DNA from: Flavobacterium bizetiae | Lineage (GTDB): Bacteria; Bacteroidota; Bacteroidia; Flavobacteriales; Flavobacteriaceae | Direction of reading: 5' to 3' | NCBI RefSeq assembly: GCF_902804475.1 | Contig: NZ_CADCSU010000139.1 | Coordinates: forward strand, 1 to 51,015 | DNA length: 51,015 nt | In this document: one piece after another, positions 43,548 through 51,015 of the stretch | Layout of the letters: each line of letters starts with the position of its first letter | How positions within the stretch are numbered: position 1 is the stretch's first letter | Notes under the pieces: model-generated | Databases searched by the model: none | What the model was told of the DNA's origin: nothing | The model's input: only the letters and a program-made list of their open reading frames with translations | Made by a program: the position numbers and the translations under genes

Positions 43548-44321
43548 ATGAAATATTTCGCAGTTTTCTTTTTTACATTACTATCTACAATTGGTTTTGC
43601 GCAAGACAGTGAGTCTACAGTACCCCAAAGAGTGTCTGGTTACATTATTAACGACAATAGCAAACAACCACTTGCCAATGTTAATATCATCAACACAAAC
43701 AAGGTTCGAGGTGCAAAATCTGATGCCAAAGGATATTTTGAGATAGATGTTCAGCTAAACGATACCATTCACTTTTCGATTTTAGGATTTCAATCTCTAA
43801 GAATCAGGGTAACGAATGACTGGATAAAAAATAAAGTAACAAGAATTCAGCTTACCGAAAAAGCAATTGCTCTTGAAGAAGTTATTATCGCTCCTTTTAA
43901 CTTAACAGGTTATCTTGAGGTCGATTCAAAATTAATTCCTACAAAAGAAAACTATCGCTACAGCATTTCAGGCCTTACACAAGGTTATGAAGCAGGTGAA
44001 TATTCTCCAAATGCTTTTGGAAAAGTTTTAGGATCTATCTTTAATCCTGCCGATGTACTCTATGGTTTCTTTGGAAAAAATGGAAAAGAACTCAGGAAGC
44101 TAAAGGAAATGAGAAAAGATGATACTGTTCGAAATCTATTGGAATCAAAATATGATCGCGAAACTGTATCAGTATTACTAGGCATTAGCAAAGATGAAAT
44201 TCCTGAAATTTTACAGCGTTGCAACTACTCAGAAGCCTTTATACAATCAGCAAACGATTTACAAATAATGGACGCTATTAATGGCTGTTACGAACAATAT
44301 AAGGTCCTGAAACGAAATTAA
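43548..44321 (+). CDS. Secreted CarboxypepD_reg-like domain protein
   Basis: A 257-aa exported protein. Signal peptide about 1-18 (ending GFAQ). A CarboxypepD_reg-like beta-sandwich covers about 27-110 (RVSGYIINDNSKQPLANVNI, then GYFEIDVQLNDTIHFSILGF). This fold is usually the N-terminal piece of TonB-dependent receptors, but here no plug or barrel follows. Instead there is an alpha-helical region of about 140 residues (KELRKLKEMRKDDTVRNLLE). Stand-alone forms are common in Flavobacterium; their role is unknown. It is monocistronic with a clear terminator. Confidence 0.82.
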   Translation: MKYFAVFFFTLLSTIGFAQDSESTVPQRVSGYIINDNSKQPLANVNIINTNKVRGAKSDAKGYFEIDVQLNDTIHFSILGFQSLRIRVTNDWIKNKVTRIQLTEKAIALEEVIIAPFNLTGYLEVDSKLIPTKENYRYSISGLTQGYEAGEYSPNAFGKVLGSIFNPADVLYGFFGKNGKELRKLKEMRKDDTVRNLLESKYDRETVSVLLGISKDEIPEILQRCNYSEAFIQSANDLQIMDAINGCYEQYKVLKRN

Positions 44322-44344
44322 ATTTTACATTTAAACCTATATTT

Positions 44345-44373
44345 AAATCCTCAATTTTATAAATTGAGGATTT
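44345..44373 (+). terminator. Terminator of the CarboxypepD_reg gene
   Basis: Arms AAATCCTCAATTT (44345-44357) and AAATTGAGGATTT (44361-44373), loop TAT, then T-run. Confidence 0.9.
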
Positions 44374-44443
44374 TTTTATGCCTTTAGGATTTTAAAAACC
44401 TTACATTTACCATTATCAATAACACAAACAAAATCAAGATATT

Positions 44444-44554
44444 ATGGCAAAAAGTCAAGACGCTAAAAAAACAGCAAAAAAAGAACCGTTAAAAACGGCT
44501 AAAGAAAAGAAGGAAGAAAAAAGAGAGAAGAAAAATTCTCCTAAAAGAGATTAA
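44444..44554 (+). CDS. 36-aa lysine-rich protein
   Basis: A 36-codon frame, ATG to TAA. The product starts MAKSQDAKKTAKKEPLKTAK and continues EKKEEKREKKNSPKRD. Fifteen lysines plus arginines and glutamates make a highly charged single helix with no hydrophobic core. Terminators on both sides (44345-44373, 44559-44627) leave it as its own unit, supporting a real gene. I recall similar tiny lysine-rich proteins in Bacteroidota but no function. It may bind nucleic acid, which is a guess from charge alone. Confidence 0.65.
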   Translation: MAKSQDAKKTAKKEPLKTAKEKKEEKREKKNSPKRD

Positions 44555-44558
44555 GTTT

Positions 44559-44627
44559 CAGTCTCAGTTTACAGTCTCAGTTTACAGTTCTTTAAAAACT
44601 GAATACCGAGACTGCGACTGAATACTG
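44559..44627. repeat. 13-bp direct repeats within a hairpin
   Basis: AGTCTCAGTTTAC is repeated at 44560-44572 and 44573-44585. The 31-nt left arm (44559-44589) pairs imperfectly (about 70 percent) with 44597-44627. It lies between convergent genes, so it may serve as terminator for both, though T-runs are weak. Confidence 0.7.
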
Positions 44628-44634
44628 TGACTTA

Positions 44635-46095
44635 TTATTTAACCGGAATATTAGAAAGGATTTCTAACACAAATTTCCAATATTTTTGAGCCGAAGAAAT
44701 ACTCGCTCTTTCATCTGGTGAATGCGCACCGTGAATTGTTGGTCCAAAAGAAATCATATCCATATCAGGATAATTTGTTCCTAAGATTCCACATTCTAAA
44801 CCTGCATGACAAGCTACTACTTTTGGCTTTTCGTTATTTTGTTTTTCATAGATTCCAACCAAAGTATCTAATATTTCAGAATTTACATTTGGAGTCCAAC
44901 CTGGATAAGAGCCTGATAGTTCTACTTCGCAACCTACTAATTCAAAAGCAGAACGCAATGCATTTGCTAAATCAAATTTTGAAGTTTCTACAGATGAACG
45001 CGTCAAACATCCAATAGATATCTCTCCGTCTTTTACAATAACACGAGCAATATTATTTGAAGTTTCAACTAAATCTTCCATATCAGCACTCATTCTGTAC
45101 ACTCCATTATGAGCAGCATAAATCGCGCGAATAATTCCTTCCTGAACTCCTAAATCCATTACTTTTTCAGGCAAATCGCATTTTACGATTTCTATAGTAA
45201 GGTTTGGTTCTGTAGTTTTATACTCCGCTTTAATATCATTAATGATTTCCTGCATATCAAAAATATACGCTTCATCAAACATTTCAGAAATAATAACTTT
45301 TGCAACACTTTCTCTAGGAATTGCATTTCTTAAACTTCCACCATTAATTTCAACTACTTGCAAACCAAAGTTTTCAAAAGCATCAAATAACAAACGGTTC
45401 ATAATTTTATTAGCGTTTCCTAAACCTTTATGAATATCCATTCCTGAATGACCACCATTAAGACCTTTTACGGTAATAATATGCCCAACTGATCCTTCCG
45501 GAACTTCTTCTTCATTATAAGTTCTTGTAGCTGTTACATCGATTCCACCAGCACAACCTATATCAATTTCATCATCTTCTTCTGTATCTAAGTTCAAAAG
45601 AATCTGACCTTGAAGAATTCCTCCTTTTAAATTTAAAGCTCCTGTCATTCCGGTTTCTTCATCAATAGTAAACAAAGCTTCGATTGCAGGATGAGGAATA
45701 TCTTTGCTTTCTAAAATAGCCATAATAGTTGCTACTCCAAGTCCGTTGTCAGCCCCAAGAGTAGTACCACGCGCACGAACCCAGTCACCATCAACATACA
45801 TGTCGATTCCTTGTTTATCAAAATCAAAAACAGTATCTGCATTTTTTTGGTGCACCATATCAAGATGCCCTTGCATAACGATTGCTTTACGATTTTCCAT
45901 TCCCGGAGTTGCCGGTTTTCTGATGATTACATTTCGAATTTCGTCTTCAAAAGTTTCTAAACCTAAGCTGTTTCCAAAGTCTTTCATAAACTCGATCACA
46001 CGTTCTTCTTTCTTTGAAGGACGCGGAACTGCATTTAAATCAGCGAATTTATTCCATAGCGCTTTAGGTTCCAGATTTCTTATTTCCTGACTCAT
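44635..46095 (-). CDS. pepD: Aminoacyl-histidine dipeptidase (PepD, M20 family)
   Basis: A 486-aa cytosolic zinc dipeptidase cleaving Xaa-His and other dipeptides. Metal-site residues follow the PepD pattern: H77 and D79 in QGHLDMVHQ, D116 in GADNGLG, E146/E147 in DEETGMTGA, D170 in LNLDTEEDDE, and the late histidine in GPTIHGAHSPDE. The lid domain (about 180-390) is present. I chose the ATG at 46095 (MSQEIRNLEP); the frame to 46119 adds eight residues that do not resemble the family. No operon partner. Confidence 0.95.
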   Translation of the reverse strand: MSQEIRNLEPKALWNKFADLNAVPRPSKKEERVIEFMKDFGNSLGLETFEDEIRNVIIRKPATPGMENRKAIVMQGHLDMVHQKNADTVFDFDKQGIDMYVDGDWVRARGTTLGADNGLGVATIMAILESKDIPHPAIEALFTIDEETGMTGALNLKGGILQGQILLNLDTEEDDEIDIGCAGGIDVTATRTYNEEEVPEGSVGHIITVKGLNGGHSGMDIHKGLGNANKIMNRLLFDAFENFGLQVVEINGGSLRNAIPRESVAKVIISEMFDEAYIFDMQEIINDIKAEYKTTEPNLTIEIVKCDLPEKVMDLGVQEGIIRAIYAAHNGVYRMSADMEDLVETSNNIARVIVKDGEISIGCLTRSSVETSKFDLANALRSAFELVGCEVELSGSYPGWTPNVNSEILDTLVGIYEKQNNEKPKVVACHAGLECGILGTNYPDMDMISFGPTIHGAHSPDERASISSAQKYWKFVLEILSNIPVK

Positions 46096-46272
46096 TATAT
46101 TTTGTTTGAAGTTTAACAATTAAGAATGTCAAAGTTACAAAGTTTATATTTTTTTTCGCTACAAATTTCACGAATTAGCACTAATTATCATCTTTAAAAT
46201 CAAATTCCACAAATGCAATTCTTTTTTAGTTATAATAATTGTATTTATATTTACGTATCCAAAAATTGTACT

Positions 46273-47334
46273 GTGAAATCAAAATACATTCTTCCCCTAT
46301 TTCTATTAGTTCAAATCATCTTTTTAAGAATCCTGAGATATTTTCCAGATTATGTCGAAGGCTTTTACAGCAACAATTTATATGTTAGAATTTCGCACTT
46401 CTCCAGAAGCGTTTTAGGCAAAATTCCATTTTCTGTGGGCGACTGCATTTATGCGATTTTAATTTTATCTATAATAGGATGGTTTTGGAAAATACGAAAA
46501 ACATGGAGAACTGACTGGAAAGATTATCTTCTAAAAATTTTAGGAAAAATTTCTGTCTTTTACTTTTTCTTCCATTTTCTGTGGGCTTTTAATTATTATA
46601 GAGAACCTCTTTTTGAAAAAATGGAAATCAAAAGAGAATATACGGATGCCGATTTATTAGCTTTTACAAAGAAATTAATTCTGAAAACGAATGAAATTCA
46701 GCTTCAGATCACTAAAAACGACAGCGCTAAAGTCGTTTTTCCTTATACACAGACAGAAGCTTTTAAAATGAATTTAAACGGTTATGAAAATCTGGCTAAA
46801 GAGTATTCGTATTTTAATTATCAAATCCCAAGCATAAAAAAATCCCTTTTCAGCGTACCTTTAACCTATATGGGTTTTGGAGGATATTTAAATCCTTTTA
46901 CTAATGAAGCTCAGGTAAATTTTTTATTGCCTATGTACAATTTCCCGCTTACAAGCTGTCATGAAATGGCACATCAAATGGGATTTGCCAGCGAAAGCGA
47001 ATGTAATTTTATTGGCATTTTAGCCACATTAAATAATGAAAATTTATATTATAAATATTCCGGATATAGTTTTATGCTTAGATATTGCCTTGGAATATTA
47101 CAAGCTAAAAACGAGAAAGTTTTTCTGCAATTAAAGAAGAAGGTGAATGTTGGAATTTTAAAAAATTATAAGGAAAGTCAGGATTTCTGGAAACAATACG
47201 ATACTTTTATAGATAAGGGTTTTCATATTTTTTATGATAACTTCTTAAAAACAAACAATCAGAAAGACGGCATGGAAGGCTATAGTAAATTCATCGATTT
47301 GACGATTAATTATTACAGAACAAGAGATTTATAG
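46273..47334 (+). CDS. DUF3810 family membrane metalloprotease-like protein
   Basis: About 353 aa from a GTG start (MKSKYILPLFLLVQIIFL). An in-frame ATG at 46213 would add 20 residues that are not signal-like. Three hydrophobic helices lie in the first 130 residues (family landmark IPFSVGDCIYAI). A soluble domain follows with a zinc-type motif HEMAH in TSCHEMAHQMGFASESECNF. The HExxH plus downstream acidic residues suggest a metalloprotease, but activity in DUF3810 is not established to my knowledge. It is divergent from pepD. Confidence 0.8.
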   Translation: MKSKYILPLFLLVQIIFLRILRYFPDYVEGFYSNNLYVRISHFSRSVLGKIPFSVGDCIYAILILSIIGWFWKIRKTWRTDWKDYLLKILGKISVFYFFFHFLWAFNYYREPLFEKMEIKREYTDADLLAFTKKLILKTNEIQLQITKNDSAKVVFPYTQTEAFKMNLNGYENLAKEYSYFNYQIPSIKKSLFSVPLTYMGFGGYLNPFTNEAQVNFLLPMYNFPLTSCHEMAHQMGFASESECNFIGILATLNNENLYYKYSGYSFMLRYCLGILQAKNEKVFLQLKKKVNVGILKNYKESQDFWKQYDTFIDKGFHIFYDNFLKTNNQKDGMEGYSKFIDLTINYYRTRDL

Positions 47335-47432
47335 TTCCGGTAACTAATTTAAAAGATTAAAATCTGCTTAATTTGAGGCAAAAAAAATAAAATTATTGTA
47401 ACAAAAGTGATTTTAACACTACTAATACTTTT

Positions 47433-47927
47433 ATGAGCGAAAATCTAGAACAGTTATTTGTTGCGCAATTGCAGGCAAATCAGAATATAATCCACAAGAT
47501 TTGTAGATTATATACTGCCGGCGAAGACGCTCACAAAGACTTGTTTCAGGAAATTACCATTCAGTTATGGAAAGCTTATCCAAAATTTAGGGGCGATAGT
47601 AAATTTTCGACCTGGACGTATCGCGTTGCCTTAAATACCGCCATTACCTTATATCGAAAAACCAAACGAACCGTATCAACTGTTGAGTACGAAAGTCATC
47701 AGCATTTTATAAAAGATGTAGATTACAATTATGAAGAGGAAGAACAGATAAAATTGATGTACAAAGCCGTATATCAGCTTAATGACATCGAAAAAGCATT
47801 AGTTTTTATGTATTTAGAAGACAAAGATTATCAGGAAATAGCCGAAACTCTCGGAATTAGCGAAGTGAATGCACGTGTGAAAATGAACAGAATTAAAGGG
47901 AAACTTAAAAAAATATTAAATCCTTAA
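47433..47927 (+). CDS. RNA polymerase sigma factor, ECF
   Basis: A 164-aa sigma factor, short for the ECF class. Region 2 covers about 10-75 (DLFQEITIQLWKAYPKFRGDS; FSTWTYRVALNTAI). Region 4 covers about 105-160 (LNDIEKALVFMYLEDKDYQE, helix-turn-helix ISEVNARVKMNRI). The next gene, 6 bp away, encodes a membrane protein, the usual layout for a sigma/anti-sigma pair. Just upstream, TTGTAAC (47396-47402) resembles the TGTAAC-type minus-35 of ECF-driven promoters, so it may control itself. Confidence 0.92.
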   Translation: MSENLEQLFVAQLQANQNIIHKICRLYTAGEDAHKDLFQEITIQLWKAYPKFRGDSKFSTWTYRVALNTAITLYRKTKRTVSTVEYESHQHFIKDVDYNYEEEEQIKLMYKAVYQLNDIEKALVFMYLEDKDYQEIAETLGISEVNARVKMNRIKGKLKKILNP

Positions 47928-47933
47928 ATTATT

Positions 47934-48566
47934 ATGAAAGAACTGGATTTATTAAAAAAAGACTGGAAAAAGAACTCGGATTCTTTTCAACAAATTTCTG
48001 AAACAGAGATCTACAAAATGATTCACAAACAATCTTCTTCGACCGTGAAGTGGATTTTAGTGATCAGCATTTTGGAGTTTACATTATGGTCGTTATCTAA
48101 CTTATTTATCAATACTGATGATTTATTGCGAAAAATGAATCATCCTGAAATTGTATTGGCTCTGGATATTTTAACCTATTTCAATTATGTAGTCGTTCTC
48201 TTTTTTGTGATTAATTTTTATAGAAATTATAAAACAATCTCAACAACTGTCGCAACAAAAACATTAATGAGTACTATTTTAAGAACCCGCAAAATAGTTC
48301 AGTACTACGTATGGTACAATTTAGGAATGCTGGTTGTTATCTCTATATTCAGCTATTTCATCACCTTTGTTTACAATCCTGATATGAGCTTTTTAAGAGA
48401 TAAATTAGCCGCAGACGGAAAAGCAATGTTCTTTACTGTGGGAATTTTGATCCTGACAATATTAGGACTATTGGGTATATTCTGGTGTATTTACAGATTG
48501 ATCTACGGAACTTTATTGCGTAGATTATATGCTAATTATAAGGAATTGAAGAAAATTGATTTTTAA
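47934..48566 (+). CDS. Four-helix membrane protein, putative anti-sigma partner
   Basis: A 210-aa protein with a charged cytosolic N-terminus of about 38 residues (MKELDLLKKDWKKNSDSFQQ). Four membrane helices follow at about 39-58, 82-102, 124-145 and 162-190, then a short basic tail. Its start is 6 bp after the sigma stop, so the genes are coupled. The layout suggests that the N-terminal segment holds the sigma factor at the membrane, but it has no zinc-binding ZAS motif or FecR domain. The anti-sigma role is inference. An 8-bp repeat array follows its stop. Confidence 0.7.
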   Translation: MKELDLLKKDWKKNSDSFQQISETEIYKMIHKQSSSTVKWILVISILEFTLWSLSNLFINTDDLLRKMNHPEIVLALDILTYFNYVVVLFFVINFYRNYKTISTTVATKTLMSTILRTRKIVQYYVWYNLGMLVVISIFSYFITFVYNPDMSFLRDKLAADGKAMFFTVGILILTILGLLGIFWCIYRLIYGTLLRRLYANYKELKKIDF

Positions 48567-48567
48567 T

Positions 48568-48647
48568 AAGGTTCAAAGGTACAAAGTTGCATAGGCTCAA
48601 AGGTTTCTTTTTTTTGAGTTTCTAAGATGCTAAGGTACTAAGGTTTT
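48568..48647 (+). repeat. 8-bp tandem repeat arrays after the membrane-protein stop
   Basis: Units AAGGTTCA, AAGGTACA, AAGTTGCA, TAGGCTCA, AAGGTTTC (48568-48607), then AAGATGCT, AAGGTACT, AAGGTTTT (48624-48647). The first array starts 2 nt after the stop. It is the same family as 16398-16437 and 50830-50869. Confidence 0.75.
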
Positions 48648-48691
48648 TTTCTAAAATTGAAATCTGAATAGAGACAAACAAAAACTTAAAA

Positions 48692-49522
48692 CTAATGTTC
48701 GCTTTCTGATGCTTTATAGCTCCATCTTCTCATTTCGTTAAGTTCTTCCTCGGCTTTGATTTCTTCGGCTGGAATTACTTTTAAAAATGACGGATGCTGC
48801 TCAATAGCATATTCTACTTTTTCTACGATTTCTTCGATGGTATCGTTTTCATAATCAATATCAAGAGGTTCTTTGATAATGAAGGATTGCAGAATTCCTT
48901 TTTTCTTCATTCGTAAACCTTTTTTGTCAAATGAACGACGGAAGCCATCAATAACAATAGGAATTACGATAGGTTTATGCTGTTTTATGATATGTGCTGT
49001 TCCTTTACGAACCGGTTTAAACGATTTTGTGGTTCCTTGCGGAAAAGTAATTACCCAGCCATCTTCAAGCGCAATTCTAATATTTTCAGTATCATTTGGG
49101 TTCACATCGCGTTTCTCTGTAACATCAACACCTTTTGATCGCCAGGTTCTCTCGACAGTAATAGCTCCAACATACGCTAAAATTCTTGGCAATAAACCGG
49201 CCTGCATTGTTTCTTTGGCCGCCACATAATAAATATTCATCTTGGGCTGCCACAGATAACCAATGTTCTTAATAGTATCCTGACGTCCGCTTAAACTTGC
49301 GTTAAACACATGAAACATTGCCACAACATCGGCAAAATAAGTTTGATGGTTCGATATAAACAAAACATTTGTATCAGGAAGCGTTTTAATAATTTCAGAT
49401 CCTTCAATCTGTAAATCATTAAAACCTCTATATCTTCGATGAGTCATGGCCCCCAAAATACGGATTAACCATTTCTTGATGAATAATATATGTCCGAAAG
49501 GATTTCGTTTAAACAATCCCAT
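48692..49522 (-). CDS. PlsC-like lysophospholipid acyltransferase, variant motifs
   Basis: A 276-aa glycerolipid acyltransferase-like protein, probably membrane-associated. Motif I is SNHQTYFAD with H59 and D65, that is H-x5-D rather than the usual H-x4-D. Motif III is FPQGTTKSF, with glutamine where FPEGTR normally has glutamate. Motif II and the late VIPIVIDGFRRSF segment are present. It could act on 1-acylglycerol phosphate, an ornithine lipid or a sulfonolipid. The changed motifs make the substrate, and even activity, uncertain. It lies 118 bp downstream of the NUDIX gene on the same strand. Confidence 0.85.
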   Translation of the reverse strand: MGLFKRNPFGHILFIKKWLIRILGAMTHRRYRGFNDLQIEGSEIIKTLPDTNVLFISNHQTYFADVVAMFHVFNASLSGRQDTIKNIGYLWQPKMNIYYVAAKETMQAGLLPRILAYVGAITVERTWRSKGVDVTEKRDVNPNDTENIRIALEDGWVITFPQGTTKSFKPVRKGTAHIIKQHKPIVIPIVIDGFRRSFDKKGLRMKKKGILQSFIIKEPLDIDYENDTIEEIVEKVEYAIEQHPSFLKVIPAEEIKAEEELNEMRRWSYKASESEH

Positions 49523-49640
49523 AGCTGTTTATTGTATTTTTATGTAGAACGCAAACATACAAAAATTATTCTTTTAGCAGAACTATAAAGCAATTTCGGA
49601 AATAAATTGTTATTATAATGAATATCAAATTGTTAAATTA

Positions 49641-50303
49641 CTACTTTTCAGAATTTAATTCAAAAGCAATTTTCAAAACATCCCTCAATTCACTTAAAAT
49701 CATAGCGGTTGCTCCCCAAACAATATGATTTTGGATATTAAATGCTGGAACTGAAGCGTTATTAGCATAAGAAGTTGACAACGTGGCTTCGACAATAATT
49801 TCGTCATTTAAAAATACAGACAAAGGTAATTCTATAATATCGGCTACTTCTCTGATGTCAGGATAAAACAAAAGTTCTTCTTTCGCAATTCCCAAAAACG
49901 GATGTACCAAAAAATTACTTGGCGGAATATACATTGGTGTAAAATGTTTCACCAACTCAATTTTCTCAGGAGAAACACCTACCTCTTCATGAGTTTCTCT
50001 AAAAGCTGTTTCCTCGTAGTTTAAATCGGTGGTTTCGTATTTTCCTCCGGGAAAAGCAATTTGCGAAGAATGAACTCCGTTATAGGCATTACGAACAATT
50101 AAAACCAGATGAGTTTTTCCATTTTTTGGATAAAACAACATCATTACAGCAGCAATTCTTGGATTTTCTATTTTTAAATCTAAATTCTTTAAGGCTTCTA
50201 TGCGCTCTTTTGGAGCCATTTTTATATGTGAGGCGACTGCCGGTAGTGTTACTGGAATTAAATTAGGAACATATTGCAAAAAATCTTGAAAATCCATATT
50301 CAA
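49641..50303 (-). CDS. NUDIX hydrolase, CoA pyrophosphatase-like
   Basis: A 220-aa NUDIX enzyme of the NudL/CoAse type, likely cleaving coenzyme A or acyl-CoA to phosphopantetheine and 3',5'-ADP. The signature HSSQIAFPGGKYE leads into the NUDIX box, with the catalytic helix AFRETHEEVGV (about 98-108) and the upstream FYPKNGKTHLVLIVR strand. An ATG at 50297 is an alternative start two codons in (MDFQDFLQ). It is adjacent to the PlsC-like gene; a link through acyl-CoA metabolism is possible but unproven. Confidence 0.92.
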   Translation of the reverse strand: MNMDFQDFLQYVPNLIPVTLPAVASHIKMAPKERIEALKNLDLKIENPRIAAVMMLFYPKNGKTHLVLIVRNAYNGVHSSQIAFPGGKYETTDLNYEETAFRETHEEVGVSPEKIELVKHFTPMYIPPSNFLVHPFLGIAKEELLFYPDIREVADIIELPLSVFLNDEIIVEATLSTSYANNASVPAFNIQNHIVWGATAMILSELRDVLKIAFELNSEK

Positions 50304-50388
50304 AGTTTATTTTTGTATTTTCAAATAAAATATAAATATAGTTTAGAAAACGCGTTTCTACAAGCTTTCTAAAATCAAAGCCATAAAA

Positions 50389-50826
50389 ATGTACAGTAAA
50401 GAAGAATCACAACGAATGAAAAGAGAGTTTTGGGTGGCTTTCGCCGAAAAATATCCACGCAAATGGGTATTATACGACACCAAGATTAAAGATTTCTCTT
50501 TTAAATTTTTTGTAGACAATAAAAAAGCACAGGTTTTAATTGACATCGAACAAAGAAGCGATGAGAAACGTACTGCTTATTTTGAAAAGTTAGAAGCTTT
50601 AAAAAATATTCTGGAAGAGGAATTTATTAAAGATCTGGTTTTCGAAAAAAATTACACGCTTGAAAGCGGCAAAACCATTAGCAGAATCTGGACCGAAATA
50701 CAAGGTGTAGGTTTCAGTAACCGCAATAATTGGGATATTATTTTTGATTTCTTTTTCGAAAAAATGAATGCTCTTGAAATGTTTTATCTCGAGTATGATG
50801 ATTTTATTAAGGATATTGATTCTTAG
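50389..50826 (+). CDS. DUF4268 family protein
   Basis: A 145-aa soluble protein: MYSKEESQRMKREFWVAFAE, then YDTKIKDFSFKFFVDNKKAQ and LIDIEQRSDEKRTAYFEKLE, matching DUF4268. The fold is expected to be PD-(D/E)XK-like or related, but I see no clear nuclease triad. It has about 85 bp of divergent spacing from the NUDIX gene. A short 8-bp repeat array starts 3 nt after its stop, then a strong terminator. Function unknown. Confidence 0.85.
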   Translation: MYSKEESQRMKREFWVAFAEKYPRKWVLYDTKIKDFSFKFFVDNKKAQVLIDIEQRSDEKRTAYFEKLEALKNILEEEFIKDLVFEKNYTLESGKTISRIWTEIQGVGFSNRNNWDIIFDFFFEKMNALEMFYLEYDDFIKDIDS

Positions 50827-50829
50827 AGA

Positions 50830-50869
50830 AAGGTACTAAAGTGCTTAGATGCTAAGGTTCTAAGTTTTA
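50830..50869 (+). repeat. 8-bp tandem repeat after the DUF4268 stop
   Basis: Units AAGGTACT, AAAGTGCT, TAGATGCT, AAGGTTCT, AAGTTTTA in phase. It starts 3 nt after the stop, in the same strand sense as the gene, as in the two other arrays. Confidence 0.8.
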
Positions 50870-50871
50870 CA

Positions 50872-50907
50872 ACAAACCCGACAGATTTTAGAAATTGTCG
50901 GGTTTGT
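50872..50907. terminator. Bidirectional terminator
   Basis: Perfect 12-bp arms ACAAACCCGACA (50872-50883) and TGTCGGGTTTGT (50896-50907) with T-runs, between convergent genes. Confidence 0.9.
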
Positions 50908-50927
50908 TTTTAGTTCTAATTTAAAGA

Positions 50928-51015
50928 TTAATTATAGATATCAAACCTTACATTCCCCTTTTCATCATAATTTAATTTCCAAGTTCTTTCACTTTTAGAA
51001 ATAATACTATTATCT
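50928..51015 (-). CDS. C-terminal end of a truncated gene
   Basis: An open frame enters from the right window edge and ends in TAA at 50928-50930. The visible tail is SERTWKLNYDEKGNVRFDIYN. The YDEKGNV pattern is common in repeat-containing or beta-rich exported proteins, but the fragment is too short to assign. Position behind a bidirectional terminator supports it as coding. Confidence 0.5.
   Translation of the reverse strand, partial: DNSIISKSERTWKLNYDEKGNVRFDIYN

Noticed and set aside
1..51015. rRNA, tRNA, prophage or integrative element
   Set aside because: No conserved rRNA or tRNA sequence, integrase, transposase or phage structural gene was recognised.

Overview
The window looks like chromosome of a Flavobacterium or a close relative (Bacteroidota). 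The evidence is AT-rich DNA, SusC/SusD pairs, lipoproteins with a short lipobox, and promoters with the TAnnTTTG minus-7 element. Several families are typical of the group: DUF4834, DUF3810, an azurin-like lipoprotein, and an alpha-oxoamine synthase resembling the cysteate acyltransferase of gliding bacteria. I see no rRNA, tRNA, CRISPR array, integrase or transposase.

Layout. 1-468 holds palindromic dispersed repeats and no gene. 469-1247 is an ECF sigma factor with a small downstream gene. 1582-13264 is a compact polysaccharide utilisation locus on the minus strand: a SusR-like membrane regulator, SusC, SusD, a surface glycan-binding lipoprotein with PKD-like domains and a duplicated module, and two GH16 enzymes. 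Gene content points to laminarin or another beta-1,3-glucan. uvrA (13597-16392) follows on the plus strand. 16564-25245 is a minus-strand run of a small membrane protein, an MscS channel, and a cell-surface glycan set (flippase, glycosyltransferase, YfhO, DUF4834). Embedded in that set is an overlapping pair: a 55-aa protein and a nucleotidyltransferase.

25335-29676 carries an outer-membrane protein, a GNAT-like protein, a zinc-ribbon protein, a lipoprotein and the oxoamine synthase. 30054-33207 is a nitrosative or oxidative stress module: Rrf2 regulator, azurin-like lipoprotein, Ric/ScdA di-iron repair protein and a polytopic HAHSH membrane protein. A nearly identical dyad lies upstream of both rrf2 and ric, which suggests a shared autoregulated operator. 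33411-41186 holds an NYN protein, a glutamate-synthase-like oxidoreductase, two paralogous lipoproteins next to a GH88 unsaturated glucuronyl hydrolase, DUF2809, an ABC exporter and RdgB.

41391-51015 holds a DEAD-box RNA helicase, a CarboxypepD_reg-like protein, a 36-aa lysine-rich protein, PepD, DUF3810, a second ECF sigma factor with a four-helix membrane partner, an unusual PlsC-like acyltransferase, a NUDIX CoA pyrophosphatase, DUF4268 and the end of one gene cut by the window edge. Less expected signals are a 3'-flanking 8-bp tandem repeat that starts just after three plus-strand stop codons, the Rrf2-type dyads (a similar palindrome also lies in front of susC), the nucleotidyltransferase pair, and variant catalytic motifs in the PlsC-like protein. 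All functions come from reading motifs; no database search was possible.
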